A stretch of 64,000 nt of DNA, from positions 1 through 64,000 of the forward strand of contig NZ_MPKW01000012.1 of assembly GCF_009729415.1 (NCBI RefSeq), in the 5' to 3' direction. Shown piece by piece: positions 43,803 through 52,000 of the stretch. Made by a program: the position numbers and the translations under genes. The DNA is from Mycolicibacterium sp. CBMA 234 (GTDB lineage: Bacteria > Actinomycetota > Actinomycetes > Mycobacteriales > Mycobacteriaceae). The notes beneath the pieces are model-generated. The model ran no database searches. It had not been told where the DNA came from and saw only the letters and a program-made list of their open reading frames with translations. Within the stretch, counting starts at the first letter, position 1, and each line of letters begins with the position of its first letter.

Positions 43803-44262
43803 GCGCATGGGTCCGACCGACCTCCTGACCATCGGGGAGATCGTGCGACGAACCGGGGTTTCCGCATCAGCGCTGCACTTCTACGAGCGAAAAGGGCTGA
43901 TCCACCCGGAGCGCACGTCCGGCGGGACGCGGTTGTATCCACGACATCTGGAGCGGCGTATCGCCGTCATTCAGGTGGCGAAGCGTCTCGGCATTCCGCT
44001 CAGCGAGGTCGCCGAGCACTTTCGAACGCTCCCGGCCGACCGGATGCCGTCACTGCGCGACTGGAGCAGGCTCAACCAGCGGTGGCGTGCGCAACTCCAC
44101 GACCGGCAACTCGAGTTGGAGCGGCTGCAATCTGAGATGGACCAATGCATCGGGTGCGGGTGCATCTCGCTGAGCCACTGCCTCGTCATCAACCCCGGCG
44201 ACGAACTCGCGGCCGAAGGGCCGGGAGCGCGGCGGCTAATGCCCATCGATGAGGTGGATTAG
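43789..44262 (+). CDS. soxR: Redox-sensitive transcriptional regulator SoxR (MerR family)
   Basis: A 157-residue SoxR. The MerR winged HTH is LLTIGEIVRRTGVSASALHFYERKGLIHPERTSGGTRLYPRH (residues 12-53), followed by a long dimerisation helix and the [2Fe-2S] cluster ligands C120, C123, C125 and C131 in CIGCGCISLSHC. Oxidation of the cluster by redox-active compounds switches the family on. ATG 43789 fits a leaderless start; ATG 43807 (MGPTDLL) is a possible alternative that would leave the palindrome fully upstream. It is not found at this locus in M. tuberculosis, to my knowledge. Confidence 0.92.
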   Translation: MVEIKRMGPTDLLTIGEIVRRTGVSASALHFYERKGLIHPERTSGGTRLYPRHLERRIAVIQVAKRLGIPLSEVAEHFRTLPADRMPSLRDWSRLNQRWRAQLHDRQLELERLQSEMDQCIGCGCISLSHCLVINPGDELAAEGPGARRLMPIDEVD

Positions 44263-44295
44263 TCAGGTACAGAACAGGATTCGACCGCAGCGCGC

Positions 44296-45333
44296 CTAGT
44301 CGCTGGTGTCGTCGCCCAGCCGGTCTCCGGCCTCGATCAGTTCGCCATAGGTGGGCAGCCGCAGCGACAGCAGGCCGGAGAAGGTGTCGTCGGCGACTTC
44401 GAGTCGATGTGCGGTCACGTGAATGGGTACCCAGCCGCCGTCGTTCGCGCGCAACCGCAGCACCCGTGAGGTCGGCCCGCTGGCGAATTCGACTGTCATG
44501 ACGGCCATTTCGGCCATTTCGTCAGGGTGCACCACGGACTCGGGTGCCTCACCGGTGTTCCAGTCGAAGAATGGGCAGGTCTCGTCGATCCACTTGATCA
44601 GCTTCCAACTGTTCAGATCCACCATGGCCCGGTACACCCCGGGCACGGGTGGGCCGTTGACGATCCGCCGCGCCCGATCGAGCGGGGTGGCCGACGAATT
44701 GTCCCGTACGCCACGCCAATTCATGGCTCGGCAGATCAGGCGGTCCCGCCCGTCCTCGTCGGGTTCGTTCAACACCCGTGCGGCAAATCCGACGGAGATG
44801 GGCCGACCCCGGAAATCGGTCATATCCCAAGTGCTAGTGAAGGTTTGGCCGGGCTTCGGGGAGATCACTGCGGAGATCACCCTGGCCTCGTTCGGCTTGA
44901 GCTTGCGGGTCTGCAGGTCGTCGGCGAAGGCGCGGCCGTGGGTGGCCTCGGCAGCCGGGTTGAGGCCGCTGTTGGCCAACGACTCCATGGTGTCGGTGGC
45001 GACGCCGTTGGTCAGGTCCCACTTGAGCGGACCCGGGATCATCCGGTCCGGCGGATCGGCGTTCGGGCCGCCAACCCACACGTGGACGCCGTGGATGCGG
45101 CCGTCGGTCATCTGCACGACTTCGGTCCGGATCACCAGGTCGCTTTTCGGCGTGATGCTGGTCAGGGGCAGGCCGGCCCGCACGGTTTCGCCGATGGCCG
45201 ACTGAATCGCCATCAGATTGGAGTTGCGGCGCAGAAAAGTGCTGATGGGCACCATATTCTTGGTTTGCTGCCCCTCCGCGACGACGGCAGGTTCGGCGCC
45301 GAGGGTCTCGACGAGGAGCCAGTCGTCCGTCAT
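44296..45333 (-). CDS. Triple sensor-domain protein, Rv3651-like
   Basis: A 345-residue cytosolic protein of the same length as Rv3651, whose crystal structure was described as three tandem GAF/PAS-like sensor domains. Features seen are a first domain from residue 1 to about 105 (VQMTDGRIHGVHVWVGG), a second to about 225 (TWDMTDFRGRPISVGFAARV) and a third with FASGPTSRVLRLRANDGGWVPIHVTAHRL, a PAS-like beta-sheet pattern. There is no HTH, kinase or cyclase output, so it probably signals by interaction. It is 47 bases from the helicase gene, which is transcribed first. Confidence 0.82.
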   Translation of the reverse strand: MTDDWLLVETLGAEPAVVAEGQQTKNMVPISTFLRRNSNLMAIQSAIGETVRAGLPLTSITPKSDLVIRTEVVQMTDGRIHGVHVWVGGPNADPPDRMIPGPLKWDLTNGVATDTMESLANSGLNPAAEATHGRAFADDLQTRKLKPNEARVISAVISPKPGQTFTSTWDMTDFRGRPISVGFAARVLNEPDEDGRDRLICRAMNWRGVRDNSSATPLDRARRIVNGPPVPGVYRAMVDLNSWKLIKWIDETCPFFDWNTGEAPESVVHPDEMAEMAVMTVEFASGPTSRVLRLRANDGGWVPIHVTAHRLEVADDTFSGLLSLRLPTYGELIEAGDRLGDDTSD

Positions 45334-45380
45334 GGGCGTAGTTTATCCGTTTCGGCGGGCTTTGCCCTGTTCGACGTTGG

Positions 45381-47762
45381 TCACGCGCTGCTCCCGCGGC
45401 CCGTCAGGGCGTCGATGACCAGGCGAAGTACGCGAATCGCACCGGCCTTGTCCAGCGGATCGTTCGCATTGCCGCACTTGGGCGATTGCACACACGACGG
45501 GCAGCCGTGACGACACTCACACGCTTCGATGGCCGCGGCGGTGGCAGACCACCAGGTGGCCAGCTGCTGGAACCCGCGATCGGCAAACCCGGCGCCGCCT
45601 GGATACCCGTCATAGACGAAAATCGTTGGTAGACCGGACAAATCGCCGGGTGCCGGACCCGATGCGGTAGATACCCCGCCGATGTCGCCACGGTCGCAGC
45701 TAGCGACCAGCGGCAGCAGGCCGATGGCTGCATGCTCGGCGGCATGCAGCGACCCGGGCACCCGCAGCGGGTCGATTCCGTTGTCCAGCAATATCTCCGG
45801 CGTCATGGTGCACATGACCGCCATGGTGTCCAGAGTGCGCGTGGGCATATCCAGGTCGACGAAATCGAGCACCCCGCCGCTGATTCCGCGGCGCAGGAAC
45901 CCGATCACGGTATTGGACACCGATACCGGCACAAGCCCGATGGACACTGGCCCGAAGCGGCGGATGTCAAGCGCTCCGGTCGCGGTGTCACGGACAGCGA
46001 TGTCCGTAACCTCCCGGGCTGACGTCGTGTAGCCGGGATTCTCGGCGTGCACGAATGCCACACCGGCCTCGAAATCGAGCGTATCGACCAGATAGGTCTC
46101 GCCTTGGTGCAAGTGGACGGCACCCGGATGGACTGACGCCGGCGCCTGGCCTGCCCCGACGCTGCCCAGGATGCGCCCGGTACCGGACTCCAGGATGGCG
46201 ATCTGACCGCCCGACGAACCCCGAATGTCCACGGCGGGATGCGGATCCACGCCGGGTGCCGGGAAGTAGCCGCCTGGTCGCTTGCGCAGCAGGCCGTCGT
46301 CGACCAGCGATTCGGCTACCGACTCGGCATTCCACACCCGAACCTCGGCCGGGGTCAGCGGGAGTTCGGTTGCAGCGCAAAGCAATTGCGGCGAGAGGAC
46401 GTACGGGTTACCGGGATCGATGACGACGCGCTCGATCGGCTTGTCCAGCAGGGCGGCCGGGTGGTGCACCAGGTAGGTGTCGAGTGGATCGTCGCGGGCG
46501 ATCAGCACGATGAGGGCGCTCTGGCCGCGCCGGCCGGCTCGCCCCGCCTGCTGCCAGAACGAGGCCACGGTGCCAGGGAAACCAGCCAGCACCACCGCGT
46601 CCAGCCCTGCGATGTCCACGCCCAGTTCCAGCGCGTTCGTGGTGGCCAGGCCGCGCAGTTCTCCTTCTGCCAGTGCGTGTTCCAGGGCCCGGCGATCCTC
46701 GGCCAGATATCCGGCGCGGTACGACGCCACCAGTGGGGCCAGCTCGGGTGCGATGGTCTCGAGTCGGTCCCGGGCCCCGATCGCGGTCAGTTCGGCACCC
46801 ACGCGGGATCGTACGAAGGTCAGGGTCCGCGCGCCTTCGGCGATGAGATCCGCCATCACCCGAGACGCCTCCGTCCCCGCGGATCTGCGCACCGGAGCAC
46901 CGTTTTCGCCGATCAGATCGGTGAGCAACGCGGGCTCCCACAGCGCCACGGTGCGGCCACCGTGCGGTGACCCGTCCTCGGTGACGGCAGCCACCGTCTC
47001 GCCGAGCAATTCGGACGCCGTCTGCGCCGGAGCAGCGGTGGTAGCGCTGGCGAACACCACGGTTGGGGTCGACCCGTAGCGTTCGCACAGGCGCATCAGT
47101 CGGCGCAGCACCATGGCCACGTTGGATCCGAAAATGCCTCGGTAGTAATGACATTCGTCGATCACCACGAACTTCAGCTGACGCAGGAACACTGCCCAGC
47201 GGGCATGGTTGCGCAGCAGCGACAGGTGCACCATGTCTGGATTGGAGAAGATCCAGCGCGACCGTTCTCTGGCGAATTGCCGTGCCTCCGTGGAACTGTC
47301 GCCGTCGTAGGCAGATGGCGCGGTGTTGTTGAGGCCGGGAATCGAGGCGCACAGCGATTGCGCGGCGCGGAGTTGGTCATGGCCCAGCGCCTTGGTCGGG
47401 GACAGGTACAGCGCGCGGGCGTGCGGATCGGACTGCAGCTCATGCAGAATCGGCAATTGGTAGGCCAGCGATTTGCCGGACGCGGTGCCGGTGGCGATCA
47501 CCACATGTCGGCCGGAGTGGGCCAATTCAGCCGCCGCCACTTGATGCGACCACGGCTGCGCCACACCACGATCCGTGAAGACGCGCACCACGCCGTCGTC
47601 AACCCAAGGGGGCCAGGGAAATTGACGCGCCCGACGCGGAGCCAGGTCGGCAACGTGGCGCAACGGCTGTTCGTCGGCCGCCGTGCCGTCCAGTGCGCAG
47701 GACAACAGCTCACGTCCAAAGTTCGCCTGTGCGGCAGCGTCATCGGACTCCGCGTGCGTCAC
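45381..47762 (-). CDS. MrfA-type DEAD/DEAH-box helicase with C-terminal zinc-binding domain, Rv3649-like
   Basis: A 793-residue SF2 helicase. Motif I is VIATGTASGKSLAY, Ia LYLSPTKALGHDQ, II VVIDECHYYRG (DECH), III FASATT, V ALELGVDIAGLDAV and VI QQAGRAGRRGQ. The C-terminal DUF1998-like region ends with CECRHGCPSCVQSPKCG, the four-cysteine zinc cluster of MrfA-like helicases, which act in repair of mitomycin C lesions in Bacillus. GTG 47762 with a GAAGGGA upstream is preferred over an ATG at 47825. It is divergent from cspA. Confidence 0.92.
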   Translation of the reverse strand: MTHAESDDAAAQANFGRELLSCALDGTAADEQPLRHVADLAPRRARQFPWPPWVDDGVVRVFTDRGVAQPWSHQVAAAELAHSGRHVVIATGTASGKSLAYQLPILHELQSDPHARALYLSPTKALGHDQLRAAQSLCASIPGLNNTAPSAYDGDSSTEARQFARERSRWIFSNPDMVHLSLLRNHARWAVFLRQLKFVVIDECHYYRGIFGSNVAMVLRRLMRLCERYGSTPTVVFASATTAAPAQTASELLGETVAAVTEDGSPHGGRTVALWEPALLTDLIGENGAPVRRSAGTEASRVMADLIAEGARTLTFVRSRVGAELTAIGARDRLETIAPELAPLVASYRAGYLAEDRRALEHALAEGELRGLATTNALELGVDIAGLDAVVLAGFPGTVASFWQQAGRAGRRGQSALIVLIARDDPLDTYLVHHPAALLDKPIERVVIDPGNPYVLSPQLLCAATELPLTPAEVRVWNAESVAESLVDDGLLRKRPGGYFPAPGVDPHPAVDIRGSSGGQIAILESGTGRILGSVGAGQAPASVHPGAVHLHQGETYLVDTLDFEAGVAFVHAENPGYTTSAREVTDIAVRDTATGALDIRRFGPVSIGLVPVSVSNTVIGFLRRGISGGVLDFVDLDMPTRTLDTMAVMCTMTPEILLDNGIDPLRVPGSLHAAEHAAIGLLPLVASCDRGDIGGVSTASGPAPGDLSGLPTIFVYDGYPGGAGFADRGFQQLATWWSATAAAIEACECRHGCPSCVQSPKCGNANDPLDKAGAIRVLRLVIDALTGRGSSA

Positions 47763-47825
47763 CGTGATCCCTTCTCTTCCATGGTTGCCGCCTGCTGAAA
47801 GCAGCCAAGATGAATTGTTCACCAC

Positions 47826-48057
47826 AGATCACGATGTCTCTGTTGCGGCAGCGTTTTACGTGGTTGACTGAGCTCGGTCGCAGCTTCTGTGTTCGTGTGT
47901 CAGCACTCGCAGGAACGACGTTGCGGTCGCGGTTCCTGCGAGGGTTGTAGATCGGGCATCCGATGACTCGTCGAAGGCATGGCGGTCGGAACGGGCCCGG
48001 TACACCGGAAGACTCGGTGGATCGCACCCGCAGGAACAAGAAGGAAATGAAGGACAA
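47826..48057 (+). promoter_or_regulatory. cspA: cspA promoter and structured leader
   Basis: CTCGCAGGAAC (47906-47916) and GTTCCTGCGAG (47932-47942) form a perfect 11-base hairpin. CGCAGGAAC recurs at 48029-48037, just before the AAGAAGGAAATGAAGGA ribosome-binding region, so the right arm could instead pair with it. These are competing structures that would differ in translation. A TTGACT at 47864-47869 is a possible -35; the -10 is weak. No gene is seen in this region. Confidence 0.55.
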
Positions 48058-48261
48058 ATGCCACAGGGGACTGTGAAGTGGTTCAACGCCGAGAAGGGTT
48101 ACGGCTTCATTGAGCAGGATGGCGACGGCGGCGACGTCTTCGTCCACTACAAGCAGATTCAGTCCAACGGGTTCCGCACCCTCGAGGAGAATCAGAAGGT
48201 CGACTTCGAGGTCGAGCAGGGCGCAAAGGGGCCGCAGGCTCTCAACGTCCGCCCCATCTGA
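48058..48261 (+). CDS. cspA: Cold-shock protein CspA
   Basis: A 67-residue cold-shock domain protein, single-stranded nucleic-acid chaperone. RNP1 KGYGFIEQD and RNP2 DVFVHYKQI are both present, and [10 protein letters not shown] is the canonical start. Length is that of a single CSD. AAGGA lies directly before ATG 48058. A terminator follows at 48276. Confidence 0.97.
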   Translation: MPQGTVKWFNAEKGYGFIEQDGDGGDVFVHYKQIQSNGFRTLEENQKVDFEVEQGAKGPQALNVRPI

Positions 48262-48275
48262 GGTCAGAGACTGAC

Positions 48276-48313
48276 AACGCCCCCGCATCGTCTGGTGACG
48301 AAGTGGGGGCGTT
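48276..48313 (+). terminator. cspA terminator
   Basis: AACGCCCCC (48276-48284) pairs with GGGGGCGTT (48305-48313), with an inner CATCGTC/GACGAAG stem, followed by TCGC rather than a long U-run. It sits 15 bases after the cspA stop. Confidence 0.75.
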
Positions 48314-48429
48314 TCGCATCGGCTTGGTCTGATTGCCGTACTCCTCAGCGCGGCTCGTTCCTCGCCGCTTGATCGTCGTGCGGCTTGGCCTCCACTTGTT
48401 TTTCCGTGAGCTGGCCTACTGTCGGCAGG

Positions 48430-49023
48430 GTGAGCCAGCTGTCCTTCTTCTCGGCCGAGTCGGTGCCGCCCGCGGTGGCCGACCTGACCGGGTTGCTTGC
48501 TGCGGCGGGACAGGTGGTCCAGGCCGGCGGCGAGGGAGACGGCCGCAAAGTGCGAGTGTCGGTGGTCGTCGATGCGCTGTGGCGAGCCGAGTCGCTGGCG
48601 GAGATGATCGCCGAGACGGGTCTGACGCCCGAGATCACCCACACCGACGAGAAGACGCCGCTGGTGCGTACTGCGGCTGACGCCAGGCTGGCGCCGATGG
48701 CGCAGGACTGGACCCGCGGGGCCGTCAAAACCGTGCCGGAAGGGTGGCTGCCGGGTCCCCGAGAGCTGCGCGCCTGGGTGCTGGCCGCCGGCATCGCGGA
48801 GCCGAACGGCTACCTACTGGGTTTGGATCCTCACGCACCGGACACTCATTCGACGTTAGCGTCGGCACTGATGCGGGTCGGTCTGGCACCGACTCTGATC
48901 GGCACTCGGGGCGCCCATCCAGCCCTGCGGATCAGTGGCCGTCGGAGGCTATTACGCCTGGTAGAGAACGTGGGGGAGCCACCGGGGTTCACCGAGGCGT
49001 TCCTGCAGTGGCCCCGGATTTAG
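48430..49023 (+). CDS. Conserved hypothetical protein, Rv3647c-like
   Basis: A 197-residue protein with no recognised catalytic motif. Conserved-looking parts are SVVVDALWRAESLAEMI (residues about 45-61), TPLVRTAADARLAPMAQDWTRGAVKTVP and LRAWVLAAGIAEPNGYLLGLDPHAPDTHSTLASALMRVGLAPTLIGTRG. It is cytosolic, with no signal peptide. Location between cspA and topA matches Rv3647c. GTG 48430 was chosen because the earlier ATG at 48385 has no ribosome-binding site. The function is unknown. Confidence 0.78.
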   Translation: MSQLSFFSAESVPPAVADLTGLLAAAGQVVQAGGEGDGRKVRVSVVVDALWRAESLAEMIAETGLTPEITHTDEKTPLVRTAADARLAPMAQDWTRGAVKTVPEGWLPGPRELRAWVLAAGIAEPNGYLLGLDPHAPDTHSTLASALMRVGLAPTLIGTRGAHPALRISGRRRLLRLVENVGEPPGFTEAFLQWPRI

Positions 49024-49168
49024 GGGCCGTCCACTGCATATCCAGGCCGTGTCCGGTTTGCGTAGGCTCGCGCAGAGTGTCAAATTGTGACTTGCCTTGG
49101 GACCGGATGACCGTTAGGCATTCATTCGGTGTCGTAATGCAGACCAAGAAGTGGAGCGTATAGATACG

Positions 49169-51994
49169 GTGGCTGACCACGACGGTGCCGGTAGCGGCGG
49201 CCGGGTCCGGCGACTCGTCATTGTCGAGTCGCCTACCAAGGCGCGCAAGATTGCGGGTTACCTCGGCTCCAACTATGTCGTCGAGTCCTCGCGCGGACAT
49301 ATTCGTGACCTCCCGCGCAACGCTGCGGACGTGCCCGCCAAGTACAAAGGCGAGGCCTGGGCCCGCCTCGGCGTGAACGTCGACGACAACTTCGAGCCGC
49401 TGTATATCGTCAGCCCCGATAAGAAGGGCACGGTCACTGAGCTCAAAGACCTGCTCAAGGGCGTCGACGAGCTCTACCTCGCAACGGACGGTGACCGCGA
49501 GGGCGAGGCCATCGCGTGGCACCTGCTGGAGACGCTGAAGCCCAAGGTGCCGGTCCGGCGCATGGTGTTCCACGAGATCACCGAGCCCGCGATCCTGGCC
49601 GCGGCCGAGAACCCGCGCGACCTGGACATCGCGCTGGTCGATGCGCAGGAGACGCGCCGCATCCTGGACCGCCTCTACGGCTACGAAGTCAGCCCCGTGC
49701 TGTGGAAGAAGGTCGCACCAAAGCTCTCGGCGGGCCGTGTGCAGTCCGTCGCGACCCGCATCATCGTGCAGCGCGAGCGGGAGCGCATGGCTTTCCGCAA
49801 CGCCGGGTACTGGGACGTCACCGCTGAGCTGGACGCCAGTGTGTCCGACCAGGCCGCCTCGCCGCCCAAGTTCACCGCCAAGCTCAACACCGTCGACGGT
49901 CGTCGGGTGGCCAGCGGCCGCGATTTCGACTCCCTCGGTGCGGTCAAGAAGCCCGACGAGGTGCTGGTGCTCGACGAGGCCGCCGCCAGTGCGCTGGCCG
50001 CGGGCCTGCGTGGCGAGTCGCTGACTGTCAGCTCTGTGGAGCAGAAGCCGTACACCCGCAAGCCCTACGCGCCGTTCATGACGTCGACGCTGCAGCAGGA
50101 AGCCGGCCGCAAGCTGCGGTTCTCCTCCGAGCGCACCATGAGCATTGCGCAGCGGCTGTACGAGAACGGCTACATCACCTACATGCGTACCGACTCCACG
50201 ACGCTGTCGGAGTCGGCGATCAACGCCGCGCGCAACCAGGCCGGGCAGCTCTACGGCCAGGAGTACGTCCACCCGACTCCGCGCCAGTACACCCGCAAGG
50301 TCAAGAACGCCCAGGAAGCGCACGAGGCCATCCGGCCCGCGGGTGACGTCTTCCAGACCCCGGGCCAGCTGCACGGCCAGCTTGAAACCGACGAGTACCG
50401 GCTCTACGAGCTGATCTGGCAGCGCACCGTCGCCTCCCAGATGGCCGACGCCCGGGGCACAACGCTGTCGTTGCGCATCTCCGGTCAGGCCAGGAGCGGC
50501 GAGCAGGTCGTGTTCAGCGCTTCCGGCCGCACCATCACGTTCGCCGGCTTCCTCAAGGCCTATGTCGAGAGCCTCGACGAGCAGGCCGGTGGCGAGGCCG
50601 ACGACGCCGAGAGCCGCCTGCCCAACCTGACGCAGGGCCAGCGCGTGGATGCCGCCGAGCTGACCGCGGACGGGCACACCACCAACCCGCCTGCTCGCTA
50701 CACGGAAGCCTCGCTGATCAAGGCGCTGGAAGACCTCGGCATTGGTCGCCCGTCGACGTACTCGTCGATCATCAAGACCATCCAGGACCGCGGCTACATC
50801 TACAAGAAGGGCAGCGCCCTGGTGCCGGCCTGGGTGGCGTTCGCCGTCATCGGGCTGCTGGAACAGCACTTCGGACGCCTGGTCGACTACAACTTCACGG
50901 CCGCGATGGAAGACGAACTCGACGGCATCGCCGCCGGGACCGAGCAGCGCACCAACTGGCTGTCGAACTTCTACTTCGGTGGCGAGCACGGCGTCGAGGG
51001 CTCGGTGGCGCGCGAAGGCGGCCTGAAGAAGCTGGTCGGCGTCAACCTCGAGGGCATCGACGCGCGAGAAGTCAACTCCATCAAGCTGTTTGACGACGCC
51101 GAAGGCCGCGCCATCAACGTCCGGGTCGGCCGTAACGGGCCGTACCTGGAACGGATGATCGCCGACGACGAGAACCCGGGCGAGCTGAAACCGCAGCGCG
51201 CCAACCTCAATGACGACCTGACGCCCGACGAGCTCACCCTTGAGCTGGCCGAAAAGCTTTTCTCCACACCCCAAGAGGGTCGGGTGCTGGGTGTCGACCC
51301 CGAGACCGGGCACGAGATCGTCGCCAAGGACGGGCGCTACGGGCCGTACGTCACCGAGGTGCTGCCGGCGCCGCCCGAGGAGCCCGAAGAAGGCACGGGC
51401 GCGAAGAAAGCCAAGAAGCCTGTCGGCCCCAAGCCGCGCACCGGATCTCTGTTGCGTTCAATGGATTTGGAGACGGTGACGCTCGACGACGCGCTGAAGC
51501 TGCTGTCGTTGCCGCGCGTCGTCGGCGTCGACCCGGAGAACAACGAAGAGATCAGCGCACAGAACGGCCGCTACGGCCCATACCTCAAGCGCGGCACCGA
51601 CTCTCGTTCGTTGGCCACCGAAGAGCAGATGTTCACGGTCACGCTCGAAGAGGCGCTGAAGATCTACGCCGAGCCGAAACGCCGTGGGCGCCAAGGTGCG
51701 GCCACGCCGCCGCTGCGTGAGCTGGGCACCGATCCGGTGTCGGACAAGCCGATGGTGATCAAGGACGGCCGATTCGGCCCGTACGTCACCGATGGCGAGA
51801 CCAACGCCAGCCTCCGCAAGGGCGACGACGTCATGTCGATCACCGACGAGCGGGCCTCGGAGTTGTTGTCCGACAGGCGAGCTCGTGGCCCGGCGAAGAA
51901 GGCCGCCAAGAAGACTCCGGCGAAGAAGACGGCGGCCAAGAAGACCGCCGCCAAGAAGGCGCCGGCCAAGAAAGCCGCTGCCAAGAAGGCTTAG
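49169..51994 (+). CDS. topA: DNA topoisomerase I
   Basis: A 941-residue type IA topoisomerase that relaxes negative supercoils. The TOPRIM domain begins VIVESPTKARKIAGYL, with ATDGDREGEAIAW. The catalytic tyrosine is Y338 in YITYMRTDST, and KKVAPKLSAGRVQSVA is a conserved core motif. Actinobacterial C-terminal repeats (RYGPYVTE, RYGPYLKRG, RFGPYVTDGE) follow, and the tail is a Lys/Ala tract (KKTPAKKTAAKK) typical of mycobacterial TopA. GTG 49169 gives a length near the 934 of M. tuberculosis; an earlier ATG at 49151 is possible. Confidence 0.97.
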   Translation: MADHDGAGSGGRVRRLVIVESPTKARKIAGYLGSNYVVESSRGHIRDLPRNAADVPAKYKGEAWARLGVNVDDNFEPLYIVSPDKKGTVTELKDLLKGVDELYLATDGDREGEAIAWHLLETLKPKVPVRRMVFHEITEPAILAAAENPRDLDIALVDAQETRRILDRLYGYEVSPVLWKKVAPKLSAGRVQSVATRIIVQRERERMAFRNAGYWDVTAELDASVSDQAASPPKFTAKLNTVDGRRVASGRDFDSLGAVKKPDEVLVLDEAAASALAAGLRGESLTVSSVEQKPYTRKPYAPFMTSTLQQEAGRKLRFSSERTMSIAQRLYENGYITYMRTDSTTLSESAINAARNQAGQLYGQEYVHPTPRQYTRKVKNAQEAHEAIRPAGDVFQTPGQLHGQLETDEYRLYELIWQRTVASQMADARGTTLSLRISGQARSGEQVVFSASGRTITFAGFLKAYVESLDEQAGGEADDAESRLPNLTQGQRVDAAELTADGHTTNPPARYTEASLIKALEDLGIGRPSTYSSIIKTIQDRGYIYKKGSALVPAWVAFAVIGLLEQHFGRLVDYNFTAAMEDELDGIAAGTEQRTNWLSNFYFGGEHGVEGSVAREGGLKKLVGVNLEGIDAREVNSIKLFDDAEGRAINVRVGRNGPYLERMIADDENPGELKPQRANLNDDLTPDELTLELAEKLFSTPQEGRVLGVDPETGHEIVAKDGRYGPYVTEVLPAPPEEPEEGTGAKKAKKPVGPKPRTGSLLRSMDLETVTLDDALKLLSLPRVVGVDPENNEEISAQNGRYGPYLKRGTDSRSLATEEQMFTVTLEEALKIYAEPKRRGRQGAATPPLRELGTDPVSDKPMVIKDGRFGPYVTDGETNASLRKGDDVMSITDERASELLSDRRARGPAKKAAKKTPAKKTAAKKTAAKKAPAKKAAAKKA

Positions 51995-52000
51995 GCGGCG

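Noticed and set aside
42039..43832. 597-codon minus-strand frame overlapping the MFS gene in another frame
   Set aside because: The Arg/Pro/His-rich translation lacks hydrophobic segments, while the frame of the MFS protein shows regular membrane segments and motifs.
48989..51313. 774-codon open frame opposite topA
   Set aside because: It is fully antisense to topA, has low-complexity Val/Gly/Arg/Gln composition and contains no recognisable motif.
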